Positions 1-7,520 of a stretch of DNA of 64,000 nt are shown one piece after another. Origin of the DNA: Parvibaculum sedimenti (lineage in GTDB: Bacteria > Pseudomonadota > Alphaproteobacteria > Parvibaculales > Parvibaculaceae); contig NZ_WESC01000007.1 in NCBI RefSeq assembly GCF_009184905.1, forward strand, positions 1-64,000. The letters are read 5' to 3'. The notes under the pieces were generated by a model. It had not been told where the DNA came from. It made no database searches and worked only from the letters and a program-made list of their open reading frames with translations. Every line of letters begins with the position of its first letter. The first letter of the stretch is position 1. Both the position numbers and the translations under genes were made by a program.

Positions 1-43
1 ATCCGGCTTCAATGAGGTCGCGCACCGCGCCAAGCCAGACCAT
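1..43 (-). other. Possible start of a leftward gene cut by the window edge
   Basis: On the minus strand an ATG at 43 opens a frame reading MVWLGAVRDLIEAG that runs off the left edge. It lies in GC-rich DNA, unlike the AT-richer HNH fragment just upstream, and overlaps that fragment's 3' end in another frame. Only 14 residues are visible and there is no clear Shine-Dalgarno, so this may be chance. Confidence 0.18.
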
Positions 44-299
44 CACCGCCGCGCGACCTCACAGAACCCTCCAGATTTAAATCTCTCGCTAAATCTGATT
101 CCCACTTGTGGCCGCTCGTGTTGTTGCATCTTACACACAGAAAGCCCCTCACTTTGAGGCGGCCACCAATAGAATTAGGAATCACGTGCTCACGCGAGTC
201 TGTCCCCTTAGTAAGGACGTTGTTGCAGATGATGCAGCGTGACGGCACGGCAGCCAAACTCTCTCTCCTCATGGCAATTGGAACATTTAATATGCTCAC
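9..299 (-). pseudogene. HNH endonuclease, 3'-truncated (96 aa)
   Basis: This is the N-terminal part of an HNH-type nuclease. A CIIC zinc-knuckle pair (about residues 22-25) is followed by the EHVIPNSIGG core near residues 38-47, where the His is the presumed catalytic residue. A second pair, CVRCNN, and the HKWESDLARDL tail follow. Complete HNH_5-like proteins usually continue for a further 100-200 residues; here the reading frame passes into arginine- and glycine-rich sequence after about residue 75, where the DNA becomes GC-rich, and then stops. That junction suggests truncation by deletion or by insertion of other DNA. The start could be the GTG at 299 or an ATG ten codons in. It follows the thioesterase gene on the same strand. 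Function of the remnant is unlikely. Confidence 0.55.
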
Positions 300-343
300 A
301 CGCTGAAGATTCGGCGCCTAGAGTTTTTGATACAGGCGATAAG

Positions 344-796
344 CTAAGAAACCGAGCTCACCTCGTCGGGCACCTTGTGGCGGCCCATGAGCTTGAAGAC
401 GCCCGTGGCCTTCAGCACGGCGCGGGGACCGACGAATAGCTCCGCCTCGCAGAAGACGACCGAGCGCGTCGCCCTGGTGACGCGGGCCGTGCCCTCCAGC
501 CAGTCCCCCGGCCGGGCGGAGGACAGGAAATCCGAATTCATGCGAATGGTGAGTGCGACCGTCTTCGTCTCGCGGAATACGGCGGTGCCGAGCAACCCAT
601 CGGCAAAGGCCATCAACATGCCGCCATGCGTGATGCCGCGCGAATTGCAGTGCCGGTGCTTGATGCGCACCCCGTGCCAGAAGCCCTCCGCCGTCACCTT
701 GTGATAGAAGGGGCCGTTATGCGTGGTGTAGGGACCGCGCGAAACGGAGAGGACGTAGCCCTCCGGCGGATTATCGTCTGGCTCTGAACTGGACAT
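344..796 (-). CDS. PaaI-family hotdog thioesterase
   Basis: A 150-residue protein with the single hotdog fold of PaaI/YdiI-type acyl-CoA thioesterases, predicted to hydrolyse an acyl-CoA in the cytosol. The signature HGGMLMAFADGLLG lies near residues 57-70; the HGG turn and the Asp on the hotdog helix are the usual active-site elements. The strand SDFLSSARPGDWLEG that follows matches the family's fourth and fifth strands. Length is normal for the family. The first 20 residues are polar and probably disordered. It stands alone, convergent with nothing and upstream of the HNH remnant on the same strand. The acyl substrate cannot be told from sequence. Confidence 0.85.
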   Translation of the reverse strand: MSSSEPDDNPPEGYVLSVSRGPYTTHNGPFYHKVTAEGFWHGVRIKHRHCNSRGITHGGMLMAFADGLLGTAVFRETKTVALTIRMNSDFLSSARPGDWLEGTARVTRATRSVVFCEAELFVGPRAVLKATGVFKLMGRHKVPDEVSSVS

Positions 797-887
797 GAGG
801 CTCGGCGCAACTGGAGACAGGAAAGCGCGGCCTGCCGGGGCGCAAGCTCAACGCTCTCGCCCCATGACCGCCACACACTTCTAGATG

Positions 888-1439
888 TCAGCTTTCCTGG
901 TCCGAGGCAATCTCGGCGACCATCAGCCCCTTGGGACCTTCACCGAAACGAACCTTGAGGCTTTGCCCGGGCACCAGATCGCGAATGTCGAAGCGCCGAA
1001 GCGTCTCCATATGGACGAAGATGTCCGGCGTCCCCTCGCCGCGCGTCACGAAGCCGTAGCCACGCGCGCGGTTGAACCATTTGACGATCGCCGTTTCGAA
1101 ATCGCCGATCGGCACCACGCCCGCCGTCGGCGAGCGAGACGTCAGTCCACGGAGCGCTTGCGGATTGGGCGCCACCGCCGTCGTGTCATCGACGTCGATG
1201 ATACGCAAAGCCTGAAAGCCTTTTGGTCGCCGCACGACCTCGCAGATGACGGTCGCGCCCTCGTCGAGCACTTCTCGCCCTGCCTGCTTCAAACATGAAG
1301 AATGGATAAGAATATCGTCGCGACCATCGTCAGGAATGATGAAGCCGTAGCCCTTGACCGCATCAAACCACTTCACGGTGCCGCTAATCTCGAACGACGT
1401 ATCGACGCCACTCGTCGCAGATTCCAAACGCTGTTCCAT
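888..1439 (-). CDS. Cold-shock protein with two CSD domains
   Basis: A 183-residue nucleic-acid-binding protein built from two cold-shock domains. The first begins [16 protein letters not shown] (about residues 19-34) and the second [15 protein letters not shown] (about 117-131). Both keep the RNP1 motif (K-G-Y/F-G-F-I/V) and RNP2-like strands (ILIHSS, IFVHME). Tandem-CSD proteins of this length are common in Alphaproteobacteria, where they act as RNA chaperones or regulators; that role is from family knowledge. An alternative GTG start at 1448 would add three residues; neither start has a strong Shine-Dalgarno. The gene is divergent from the antiporter operon, with about 270 bp between them. 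Confidence 0.9.
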   Translation of the reverse strand: MEQRLESATSGVDTSFEISGTVKWFDAVKGYGFIIPDDGRDDILIHSSCLKQAGREVLDEGATVICEVVRRPKGFQALRIIDVDDTTAVAPNPQALRGLTSRSPTAGVVPIGDFETAIVKWFNRARGYGFVTRGEGTPDIFVHMETLRRFDIRDLVPGQSLKVRFGEGPKGLMVAEIASDQES

Positions 1440-1715
1440 CCCTACCACGACTTCATACCGAACCGCATCAAGCCTACTGAGCGTAGAACCATCGCCGCCG
1501 GAGTTTCCGTCCCGGTTCGTGGTTTCCCACGAGCCCCCCCATCACGTAAGGTCTGAAACTATAACAGCGTCCGACCCGTATTAAAAGCGTCGCTCAATCT
1601 TAGGCATGTCGGAATACACTTACCTAGCGCCAATATGCTTCTAAAATGAGAATCAACGTGCTGAGTGTGGCTACGCATTCCGCGCAATATGAACCCATCT
1701 GGAGAGATCATCACG

Positions 1716-2192
1716 ATGCACAAGGCGATAGCACTCGGCGCTGCGCTCTTCGCCTTCTGGCTTGTCCTCTCCGGTCACTACACACCCTTCCTGCTTGCTA
1801 TGGGCATGTTCTCCGTGCTGCTCACGTTGCTCATCGTGCAGCGCATGGACGCAATCGCTCCAGAAGTGACGCCGAGTCATTTGCGGCCCGGCCTCATCAC
1901 CTACTGGTGCTGGCTCGCTGTCGAGATTATCAAGTCGAGCGCTGCCGTCGCCCGCGTCATCCTCAGCCCCCGCCCGGCGATTGCACAGAAAATAATCTTC
2001 GTACCAACCAGTCAGACGAGCGACATGGGCCGGGTCATCTTTGCAAATTCGATCACGCTGACGCCCGGAACGGTCACCGTCGAAACGCAAGATGGGTATT
2101 TCACCGTGCATGCGCTCAACGAAGCGGCTGCCGACCTCGCCGCGCTCGCTGCAATGGACAAGCGCGTCAGCGCAGTCGAGGCGCGCAGATGA
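1716..2192 (+). CDS. mnhE: Mrp-type antiporter subunit E
   Basis: First gene of the antiporter operon, 158 residues. MnhE/MrpE subunits are small membrane proteins of the Mrp cation/proton antiporter, and of Mbh-type complexes where the homologue is MbhA. Two hydrophobic segments near the N terminus (AIALGAALFAFWLVLSG, FLLAMGMFSVLLTLLIV) are followed by the family's conserved soluble part with SITLTPGTVTVE near residue 108. I chose ATG 1716 because a GGAGAG box lies about 10 bases upstream; longer in-frame starts at 1665 and 1689 have no such site. The stop overlaps the next start (ATGA). Confidence 0.9.
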   Translation: MHKAIALGAALFAFWLVLSGHYTPFLLAMGMFSVLLTLLIVQRMDAIAPEVTPSHLRPGLITYWCWLAVEIIKSSAAVARVILSPRPAIAQKIIFVPTSQTSDMGRVIFANSITLTPGTVTVETQDGYFTVHALNEAAADLAALAAMDKRVSAVEARR

Positions 2193-2488
2193 ACATGTTT
2201 GCCGCAGCCTGCGCCGCCCTGTTCGTCGCGATGCTTCTAATTCTTATTCGCAGCTTTATGGGCCCGACGCTTTATGACCGCGTTCTGGCCGTTAACGCCT
2301 TCGGAACCCTGACCGTCCTTCTGATCGGCACCATGGGCTTTCTGACGGGGCGTCCTGATTTTCTTGATATAGCGCTGCTCTATGCGCTCATCAATTTCAT
2401 CGGCACCATCGCAGCGCTCAAATTTTTCCGCTACCGCTCGCTCGGCAAAGCCGCGCCGAAGGGCGCCGCCAGACAGGAGGACGCATGA
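2189..2488 (+). CDS. mnhF: Mrp-type antiporter subunit F
   Basis: A 99-residue hydrophobic protein of the MnhF/MrpF/MbhB family, with three predicted transmembrane helices. The family motif GPTLYDRVLAVNAFGT lies near residues 25-40, and PDFLDIALLYALINFIGT forms the third helix. The start ATG at 2189 overlaps the stop of mnhE by four bases, so the two are translationally coupled. A much longer frame through this region extends upstream inside mnhE and is a frame shadow there. The C-terminal tail is short and basic. The protein is structural or ion-path-forming in the antiporter membrane arm according to family knowledge. Confidence 0.9.
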   Translation: MNMFAAACAALFVAMLLILIRSFMGPTLYDRVLAVNAFGTLTVLLIGTMGFLTGRPDFLDIALLYALINFIGTIAALKFFRYRSLGKAAPKGAARQEDA

Positions 2489-2835
2489 TCGGCATTCTCG
2501 TTCAGGGCGCGAGCTGGCTTTCGCTCGGGATCGGTGCGGCTTTCATCCTCATCGGCGCTCTCGGGATCATCCGGCTCCCCGATTTCTGGTCTCGCATTCA
2601 TGCCGCAGGCATCATCGACACGGCCGGTGTCGGCTTCATCACGCTGGGGCTTATGCTTCAGGCGGGCTTCACCCTCATCACGCTGAAACTGCTGCTCATC
2701 GCCGTGTTCATTTTCATCACAGGGCCAACGGCAACACACGCCATCGCCAATGCCGCCTTCGCGGCGCGCCTGCGGCCGTTCGCTCTTGCCGGAGATGAGA
2801 GCGGCACATTCGACTCCGGGAAGAAGAAATCGTGA
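2485..2835 (+). CDS. mnhG: Mrp-type antiporter subunit G
   Basis: A 116-residue membrane protein of the MnhG/MrpG/MbhC family. Three hydrophobic helices are visible. The family signature (LGIIRLPDFWSRIHAAGIID, about residues 28-47) is complete, followed by GVGFITLGLMLQAG and a third helix ending TGPTATHAIANAA, the conserved end of MrpG proteins. The ATG overlaps the mnhF stop by four bases, and the stop overlaps the GTG start of the next gene. It is expected to sit in the small-subunit half of the complex with E, F, B and C. Confidence 0.92.
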   Translation: MIGILVQGASWLSLGIGAAFILIGALGIIRLPDFWSRIHAAGIIDTAGVGFITLGLMLQAGFTLITLKLLLIAVFIFITGPTATHAIANAAFAARLRPFALAGDESGTFDSGKKKS

Positions 2836-3383
2836 GCCCCCTCTTCATCGACATTCTTCTCTTCACCCTGCTCGCGATGACCGCGCTCGCCATCGTGCGC
2901 CTGCGTAATCTTTTTGCCGTGACCATGCTCGCAAGCATTTTCAGCCTGCTTGCGGCGGGCCTTTTCGTGAATCTCGACGCCGTCGATGTCGCCTTCACGG
3001 AAGCGGCGGTTGGCGGCGGGATCTCGACAGTGCTGATGCTCTGCGCGCTGACGCTGACGAAGCGGGATGAAAAACGCACAGGCCACACGGCCTGGCTCGC
3101 GCTGCTGCTCTGCGCGGTCACCGGCGCGGGCCTCGTCTACGGCACGCTCGACATGCCCGCTTTCGGCTCTCCCGATGCGCCGATCCACACCCATGTCGCG
3201 CCGGATTATATCGCTCGCGCCAAGGCGGAAACCGGCGTCCCCAACATCGTCACTGCCGTGCTCGCTAGCTATCGCGGCTACGACACGCTGGGCGAAACGA
3301 CGGTGATCTTCGCCGCTGGCATTGCCGTTCTGCTTCTCCTCGGCTTCAAGCGCAGCGATAAGCGCGAGGGAGGCGAAGAATGA
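2832..3383 (+). CDS. MbhD/MbhE-like subunit (MrpA C-terminal equivalent)
   Basis: A 183-residue membrane protein that appears to join two small subunits found in Mbh and Mrp complexes. Residues 1-75 resemble MbhD/DUF4040, with SIFSLLAAGLFVNLDAVDVA and FTEAAVGGGISTVLM. Residues 135-170 resemble MbhE or the extreme C terminus of MrpA, with ASYRGYDTLGETTVIFAAGI. In canonical Mrp operons both parts are fused to the end of the large MrpA; here they stand alone, as in archaeal Mbh clusters. The start is GTG at 2832, overlapping mnhG. It may be annotated elsewhere as MnhB-like or DUF4040. Family placement rests on motif recall, with no search run. Confidence 0.8.
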   Translation: MSPLFIDILLFTLLAMTALAIVRLRNLFAVTMLASIFSLLAAGLFVNLDAVDVAFTEAAVGGGISTVLMLCALTLTKRDEKRTGHTAWLALLLCAVTGAGLVYGTLDMPAFGSPDAPIHTHVAPDYIARAKAETGVPNIVTAVLASYRGYDTLGETTVIFAAGIAVLLLLGFKRSDKREGGEE

Positions 3384-3817
3384 GCCATCATCTGGTACTG
3401 CGCGTCGTCGCCAATCTCCTGCTGCCCTTCATTCTTGTCTTCGCGCTCTATGTGCAATGGCATGGCGACAACGGTCCCGGCGGCGGCTTTCAGGCGGGCG
3501 TCGTCTTCGCGGCGGGAATGATCCTTTACGCGCTCGTCTATGGCGTCGATGCGTTGAAAAAGGTGATCCCGGCGAAGACATCCATCATTCTCATGTCGCT
3601 CGGCGTCCTCATCTATGCGGGAACGGGCCTCTCCTCGCTTTTCCTCGGGCATGACTTTCTGGACTATTCGGGCCTCGCTGCCAATTCCACGCAAGGACAG
3701 GAGCGCGGCATCCTGATCGTGGAACTCGGTGTCGGCATCGCTGTGGCAGGCGCAATGATCGCGATCTTCACCGCATTCGCCGGACGCACGCCCGAAATCG
3801 AGGACAAGGAATGGTGA
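3380..3817 (+). CDS. mnhB: Mrp-type antiporter subunit B
   Basis: A 145-residue membrane protein of the MnhB/MrpB/MbhF family with four predicted helices. The conserved HGDNGPGGGFQAGVV stretch sits near residues 29-43 and EVxGIAVAGAM-type sequence (ELGVGIAVAGAMIAIF) near residue 113, both expected for MrpB. The start overlaps the preceding stop by four bases and the stop overlaps mnhC. The first residues (LVLRVVANLLLPFILVFALYV) form the first helix. It is a membrane-arm subunit of the antiporter. Confidence 0.92.
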   Translation: MSHHLVLRVVANLLLPFILVFALYVQWHGDNGPGGGFQAGVVFAAGMILYALVYGVDALKKVIPAKTSIILMSLGVLIYAGTGLSSLFLGHDFLDYSGLAANSTQGQERGILIVELGVGIAVAGAMIAIFTAFAGRTPEIEDKEW

Positions 3818-4215
3818 CGATGGACTCCGTGCTCTCGCTGATTTCAGGCCATTACAATTACTGGATGGGCATCGTTCTGATGATGCTCGGCCTTTATGTC
3901 GCCATCTCGCGCGGCAATCTCATCAAGAAGGTGGTCGGGCTCAATCTCTTCCAGACCTCCGTCTTCATGCTCTACATCTCCATGGGCAAGGTTACGGGCG
4001 GCACCGCGCCGATCCTGACCGGCAAACCCGACACTATCTATTCCAACCCGCTACCCCATGTGCTGATCCTCACGGCCATTGTCGTCGGCATTTCGACGAC
4101 CGCGCTTGCGCTGGCGCTCATCGTGCGCATCCGCGAAGCCTATGGAACCATCGAGGAGGATGAGATCGCCGCCATCGAGCGCCAGTTCGAATTCCCGAAA
4201 GATCGGGTCGCCTGA
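3811..4215 (+). CDS. mnhC: Mrp-type antiporter subunit C (NuoK-like)
   Basis: A 134-residue protein of the MnhC/MrpC family, homologous to NuoK of complex I. Three helices are visible, with YWMGIVLMMLGLYVAIS first, then GLNLFQTSVFMLYISMG, and a third containing DPLPHVLILTAIVVG-type sequence (NPLPHVLILTAIVVGISTTA) that is diagnostic for MrpC. The last 35 residues are soluble and acidic. ATG 3811 overlaps the mnhB stop by seven bases; an in-frame ATG at 3820 is a possible alternative. Its stop overlaps the mnhD start. Confidence 0.93.
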   Translation: MVTMDSVLSLISGHYNYWMGIVLMMLGLYVAISRGNLIKKVVGLNLFQTSVFMLYISMGKVTGGTAPILTGKPDTIYSNPLPHVLILTAIVVGISTTALALALIVRIREAYGTIEEDEIAAIERQFEFPKDRVA

Positions 4216-5717
4216 TGCCTGAAGCGCTCTTCCATCATCTGCCGGTCTTGCAGGTCGTCCTCACGCTCGTCGCGGCGCCGCTCTGCGCGCTGGCCGGTTC
4301 GCGTTGGGCCTGGTCCATCGCCACCGCCGCGAGCATCATCGCCTTTGCCATCACCGTCACGCTCTTTTCAAGCGTGCTCGACGGCACGGTGATTTCCTAT
4401 CATATAGGCGGCTGGGCCCCGCCGATCGGCATCGAATACCGGGTCGACATTCTCAACGCCTTCGTCCTGCTCATCGTTTCCGGCATCGCCGTTCTGACGC
4501 TCATCTATGCGCAGAAGAGCGTCACGGCTGAAATCGGCTCCGAAAAGCACGGGCTTTTCTATGCGGCCTTTCTTCTTTGTCTCACGGGCCTCATGGGCGT
4601 CGCAATCACGGGCGACGCGTTCAACGTCTTCGTCTTTCTCGAAATCTCGTCACTATCGGCCTATGCGCTGATCGCAACCGGAGCGGACCGGGACCGCCGC
4701 GCGCTCACCGCCGCTTACAACTACCTGATCATGGGCACGATCGGCGCCACCTTCTTCGTCATCGGCCTTGGCCTGCTCTACATGCTGACCGGGACGCTCA
4801 ACATGGCGGATCTCGCGCAGCGCCTTTTCGACCATGGCGACAACCGGACGTTGCGCACGGGCTTCTGTTTCGTGCTGATCGGCCTCACGCTGAAACTCGC
4901 CATGTTCCCGCTGCATCTCTGGCTGCCCGACGCCTATTCCCGCGCGCCATCTGCGGTGACGGCCTTCCTGTCCGCAACCGCGACCAAGGTCATGGTCTAT
5001 GTGTTGCTGCGTTTCCTTTTCGCGATCTTCAGCTTCAGCTTCGCATTCGAGGCCAGCGTTCTGCGTGTGCTCGTCCTGCCGCTGGCCATGATCGGCATCG
5101 TCGTCGCCTCCGTGGTGGCTATCTTTCAGGACGACCTCAAGCGCATGCTCGCATATTCGAGCATCGCGCAGATCGGCTACATGCTGCTCGGCCTTGCACT
5201 CGTCTCCCAGACCGGTGTCATGGCAAGCATCATCCATCTCTTCAATCATGCGATCACCAAGGCGGCGCTCTTCATGGCGGCGGGTTGCTTCGTGCTTCAG
5301 GCAGGGACGACATCCATCCGCGAGCTGCGGGGCATCGGCCGCGACATGCCGTGGACGATGGCGGCCTTCGTCGTCGGCGGGCTGAGCCTGATCGGCGTTC
5401 CGTTGACCGTCGGCTTCATCAGCAAATGGTATCTCGTCGAAGCATTCATCGCCGAAGGCTGGTGGCCTGTCGCCCTTCTGATCGTCGCCTCATCGCTTCT
5501 CTCCTTCGCCTATGTCTGGCGTGTCGTCGAAGCGGCCTATCTGCGCGATGCGCCCGAAGGCGTCGTGCGGAAGGAAGCGCCGCTTTCGATGCTCGTTCCG
5601 ATGTGGACGCTTGCGGGCATGAGCATCTATTTCGGCGTAGATTCGAGCCTGACAAGCGCGGCGGCAAGCCGTGCGGCCAATGCGCTGATCGGCGCATCCA
5701 ATCTTTTCTGGCAGTGA
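4215..5717 (+). CDS. mnhD: Mrp-type antiporter subunit D (proton-translocating)
   Basis: A 500-residue protein of the Proton_antipo_M family (NuoN/L/M-like), the ion-pumping subunit MrpD. Fourteen or so hydrophobic helices are evident. The key charged residues are present: the helix-5 glutamate in VFVFLEISSLSAYAL, the helix-7 lysine in LIGLTLKLAMFPLHLWLPDA, and the helix-12 region KAALFMAAG with the SIRELRGIGRDMPWTM loop. Length is normal for MrpD. This is the first of three MrpD-like genes in the operon. Its start overlaps the mnhC stop. An alternative naming is NuoN-like, but the E-F-G-B-C neighbours make MrpD the sensible call. Confidence 0.93.
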   Translation: MPEALFHHLPVLQVVLTLVAAPLCALAGSRWAWSIATAASIIAFAITVTLFSSVLDGTVISYHIGGWAPPIGIEYRVDILNAFVLLIVSGIAVLTLIYAQKSVTAEIGSEKHGLFYAAFLLCLTGLMGVAITGDAFNVFVFLEISSLSAYALIATGADRDRRALTAAYNYLIMGTIGATFFVIGLGLLYMLTGTLNMADLAQRLFDHGDNRTLRTGFCFVLIGLTLKLAMFPLHLWLPDAYSRAPSAVTAFLSATATKVMVYVLLRFLFAIFSFSFAFEASVLRVLVLPLAMIGIVVASVVAIFQDDLKRMLAYSSIAQIGYMLLGLALVSQTGVMASIIHLFNHAITKAALFMAAGCFVLQAGTTSIRELRGIGRDMPWTMAAFVVGGLSLIGVPLTVGFISKWYLVEAFIAEGWWPVALLIVASSLLSFAYVWRVVEAAYLRDAPEGVVRKEAPLSMLVPMWTLAGMSIYFGVDSSLTSAAASRAANALIGASNLFWQ

Positions 5718-5724
5718 GGCGCGC

Positions 5725-7233
5725 ATGATCATTTCCCTCGCGCTTTATCTGGCAATCTTCCTGCCCTTCGCAGCGACGGGACTTCTCGCCGCGCTCGACC
5801 GTTGGCCCAATGCGCGCGATGCGGTTAGCGTCGTCACCGCGCTCGTTTCTTTCGGGCTGGCTCTCACCGTTCTGCGAGGTTTCCTCGGCGGCGACGGCGG
5901 CTCCTTCTCTCTTCTGGAAGTGATGCCGGGCCTGCCGATCGTTTTCGGCGTTGAGCCGCTTGGTATGGTCTTCGCGCTGCTCGCTTCCGGCCTCTGGATC
6001 GTCGTCGCCATCTACGCCATCGGCTATATGCGCGCGAACGAAGAGAGCCATCAGACACGCTTTGCGATCTGCTTCGCGCTCGCCATCGGCGGCGCGCTCG
6101 GCATCGCCTTCGCAGGCAATCTCTTCACGCTCTTCATCTTTTATGAGGCGTTGACGCTATCGACCTATCCGCTCGTCGCACACAAGCAAACGCCGGAGGC
6201 GCGCGCGGGCGCCAGGATCTATCTGACGATCCTGCTCACCACCTCGATAGGATTCTTCCTTCCTGCCATCATCTGGGTCTGGACGGCAGCCGGCACGCTC
6301 GATTTCTTTCCGGGCGGCATTCTCGAAGGCCGCGTCGATCCAGCCGTCGCGCCGCTCCTTTTGGCCCTCTTTGCCTATGGCATCGGCAAGGCGGCGCTGA
6401 TGCCCTTCCATCGCTGGCTTCCTGCCGCCATGGTCGCGCCGACGCCGGTCAGCGCCCTGCTCCATGCCGTTGCCGTGGTGAAGGCGGGCGTCTTCACGTT
6501 GCTCAAGGTCGGCGTCTACATCTTCGGCATCGGTTATCTGTCGCATACCGGCGCCTCGCTCTGGCTCGCCTGGGTCGCAGCGGCCTCGCTCATCATTTCC
6601 GCTGTCATCGCGCTCACCAAGGACGACCTCAAGGCCCGACTCGCCTATTCGACCGTGAGCCAACTCGCCTATGTCACTCTGGGCGTCGCGCTGGCAAACC
6701 AGATGGGCATCATTGGTGGCACCATGCAGATGGTCATGCACGCCATGGCAAAGATCACCCTCTTCATGTGCGCGGGCGCAATCTATGTGACGACGCACAA
6801 GACGCGCGTAAGCGAGCTGACGGGGCTCGGGCGGCAGATGCCCTTCACTTTCACGGCCTTCCTGATCGCATCCGTCAGCATCATCGGCCTGCCCCCGCTT
6901 GGCGGCGCATGGAGCAAATGGTTCCTGCTCATGGGCGCCGCCGACGCCGGGCAGACAGTCCTGATTGGGGTGCTGGCACTCGGCTCGCTGCTCAGCGTCT
7001 TCTATCTTCTGCCGGTTGCAGGCAAGGCACTCTTCCTGCCGCCACGCGGCGCGAATACGCTGGTCGCCGGGGATGCCGTGATAGCGGGAATTTCCGAGGC
7101 GCCTTTGCTGTGCCTGCTGCCGATCTGCGCAACGGCTCTTGGGTGCGTGGCTCTCTTCTTCTTCGGCAATGAACTTTACGCCTTTCTGCTGCGTATTCCG
7201 CTGCTCGCCGTCGCGCGGGAGGCCGCGCCATGA
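5725..7233 (+). CDS. Second MrpD-like proton-conducting subunit
   Basis: A 502-residue paralogue of MrpD starting seven bases after it. Features of the Proton_antipo_M family are clear: FIFYEALTLSTYPLVAH carries the helix-5 glutamate, YGIGKAALMPFHRWLPAA the helix-7 lysine, and AVVKAGVFTLLKVG the helix-8 lysine. The loop DDLKARLAYSTVSQL matches the broken-helix region of complex I pumps. Compared with the first copy it is more NuoL/M-like around helix 8. It may fill the place of the N-terminal domain of MrpA, which is absent from this operon; that role is inferred. The next gene overlaps its stop by four bases. Confidence 0.88.
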   Translation: MIISLALYLAIFLPFAATGLLAALDRWPNARDAVSVVTALVSFGLALTVLRGFLGGDGGSFSLLEVMPGLPIVFGVEPLGMVFALLASGLWIVVAIYAIGYMRANEESHQTRFAICFALAIGGALGIAFAGNLFTLFIFYEALTLSTYPLVAHKQTPEARAGARIYLTILLTTSIGFFLPAIIWVWTAAGTLDFFPGGILEGRVDPAVAPLLLALFAYGIGKAALMPFHRWLPAAMVAPTPVSALLHAVAVVKAGVFTLLKVGVYIFGIGYLSHTGASLWLAWVAAASLIISAVIALTKDDLKARLAYSTVSQLAYVTLGVALANQMGIIGGTMQMVMHAMAKITLFMCAGAIYVTTHKTRVSELTGLGRQMPFTFTAFLIASVSIIGLPPLGGAWSKWFLLMGAADAGQTVLIGVLALGSLLSVFYLLPVAGKALFLPPRGANTLVAGDAVIAGISEAPLLCLLPICATALGCVALFFFGNELYAFLLRIPLLAVAREAAP

Positions 7234-7520
7234 AGTCCTACATCACGAACAAAGTGCTTCTCGGCCTCGGTGCCATCTGCCTTGCGCTGGCCATCGCGGA
7301 TTTTCTGCGCCACAGACATGGCGTATTCGAGGTCGAGCGCTCGCCGCTCTTCTTCGCCGTCTTTGGTTTCGTCGTTTACGCCACACTGATCTTCCTCTCC
7401 CGCGTTTTGAGGCGGCTGGTCATGCGGCCCGAGGATTACTACGGCGAGCGTGCCACCGACGAGGAAGACGAAAGCTCCGCCGGCACCGAAAAACACCTGG
7501 ATGAGGCGCCGGATGCCTGA
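7230..7520 (+). CDS. Small two-helix membrane protein within the antiporter operon
   Basis: A 96-residue protein I do not recognise. Two hydrophobic segments are visible, KVLLGLGAICLALAIADFL (about residues 8-26) and PLFFAVFGFVVYATLIFLSR (about 39-58). A short loop HRHGVFEVERS joins them, and an acidic C-terminal tail (DEEDESSAG and onward) follows. It overlaps the gene before it by four bases and the gene after it by eight, so it is firmly embedded in the operon. The pattern suggests an accessory or linker subunit joining two MrpD-like pumps, but that is speculation. The gene is shielded by its coupling, and codon use matches the neighbours. Confidence 0.75.
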   Translation: MKSYITNKVLLGLGAICLALAIADFLRHRHGVFEVERSPLFFAVFGFVVYATLIFLSRVLRRLVMRPEDYYGERATDEEDESSAGTEKHLDEAPDA

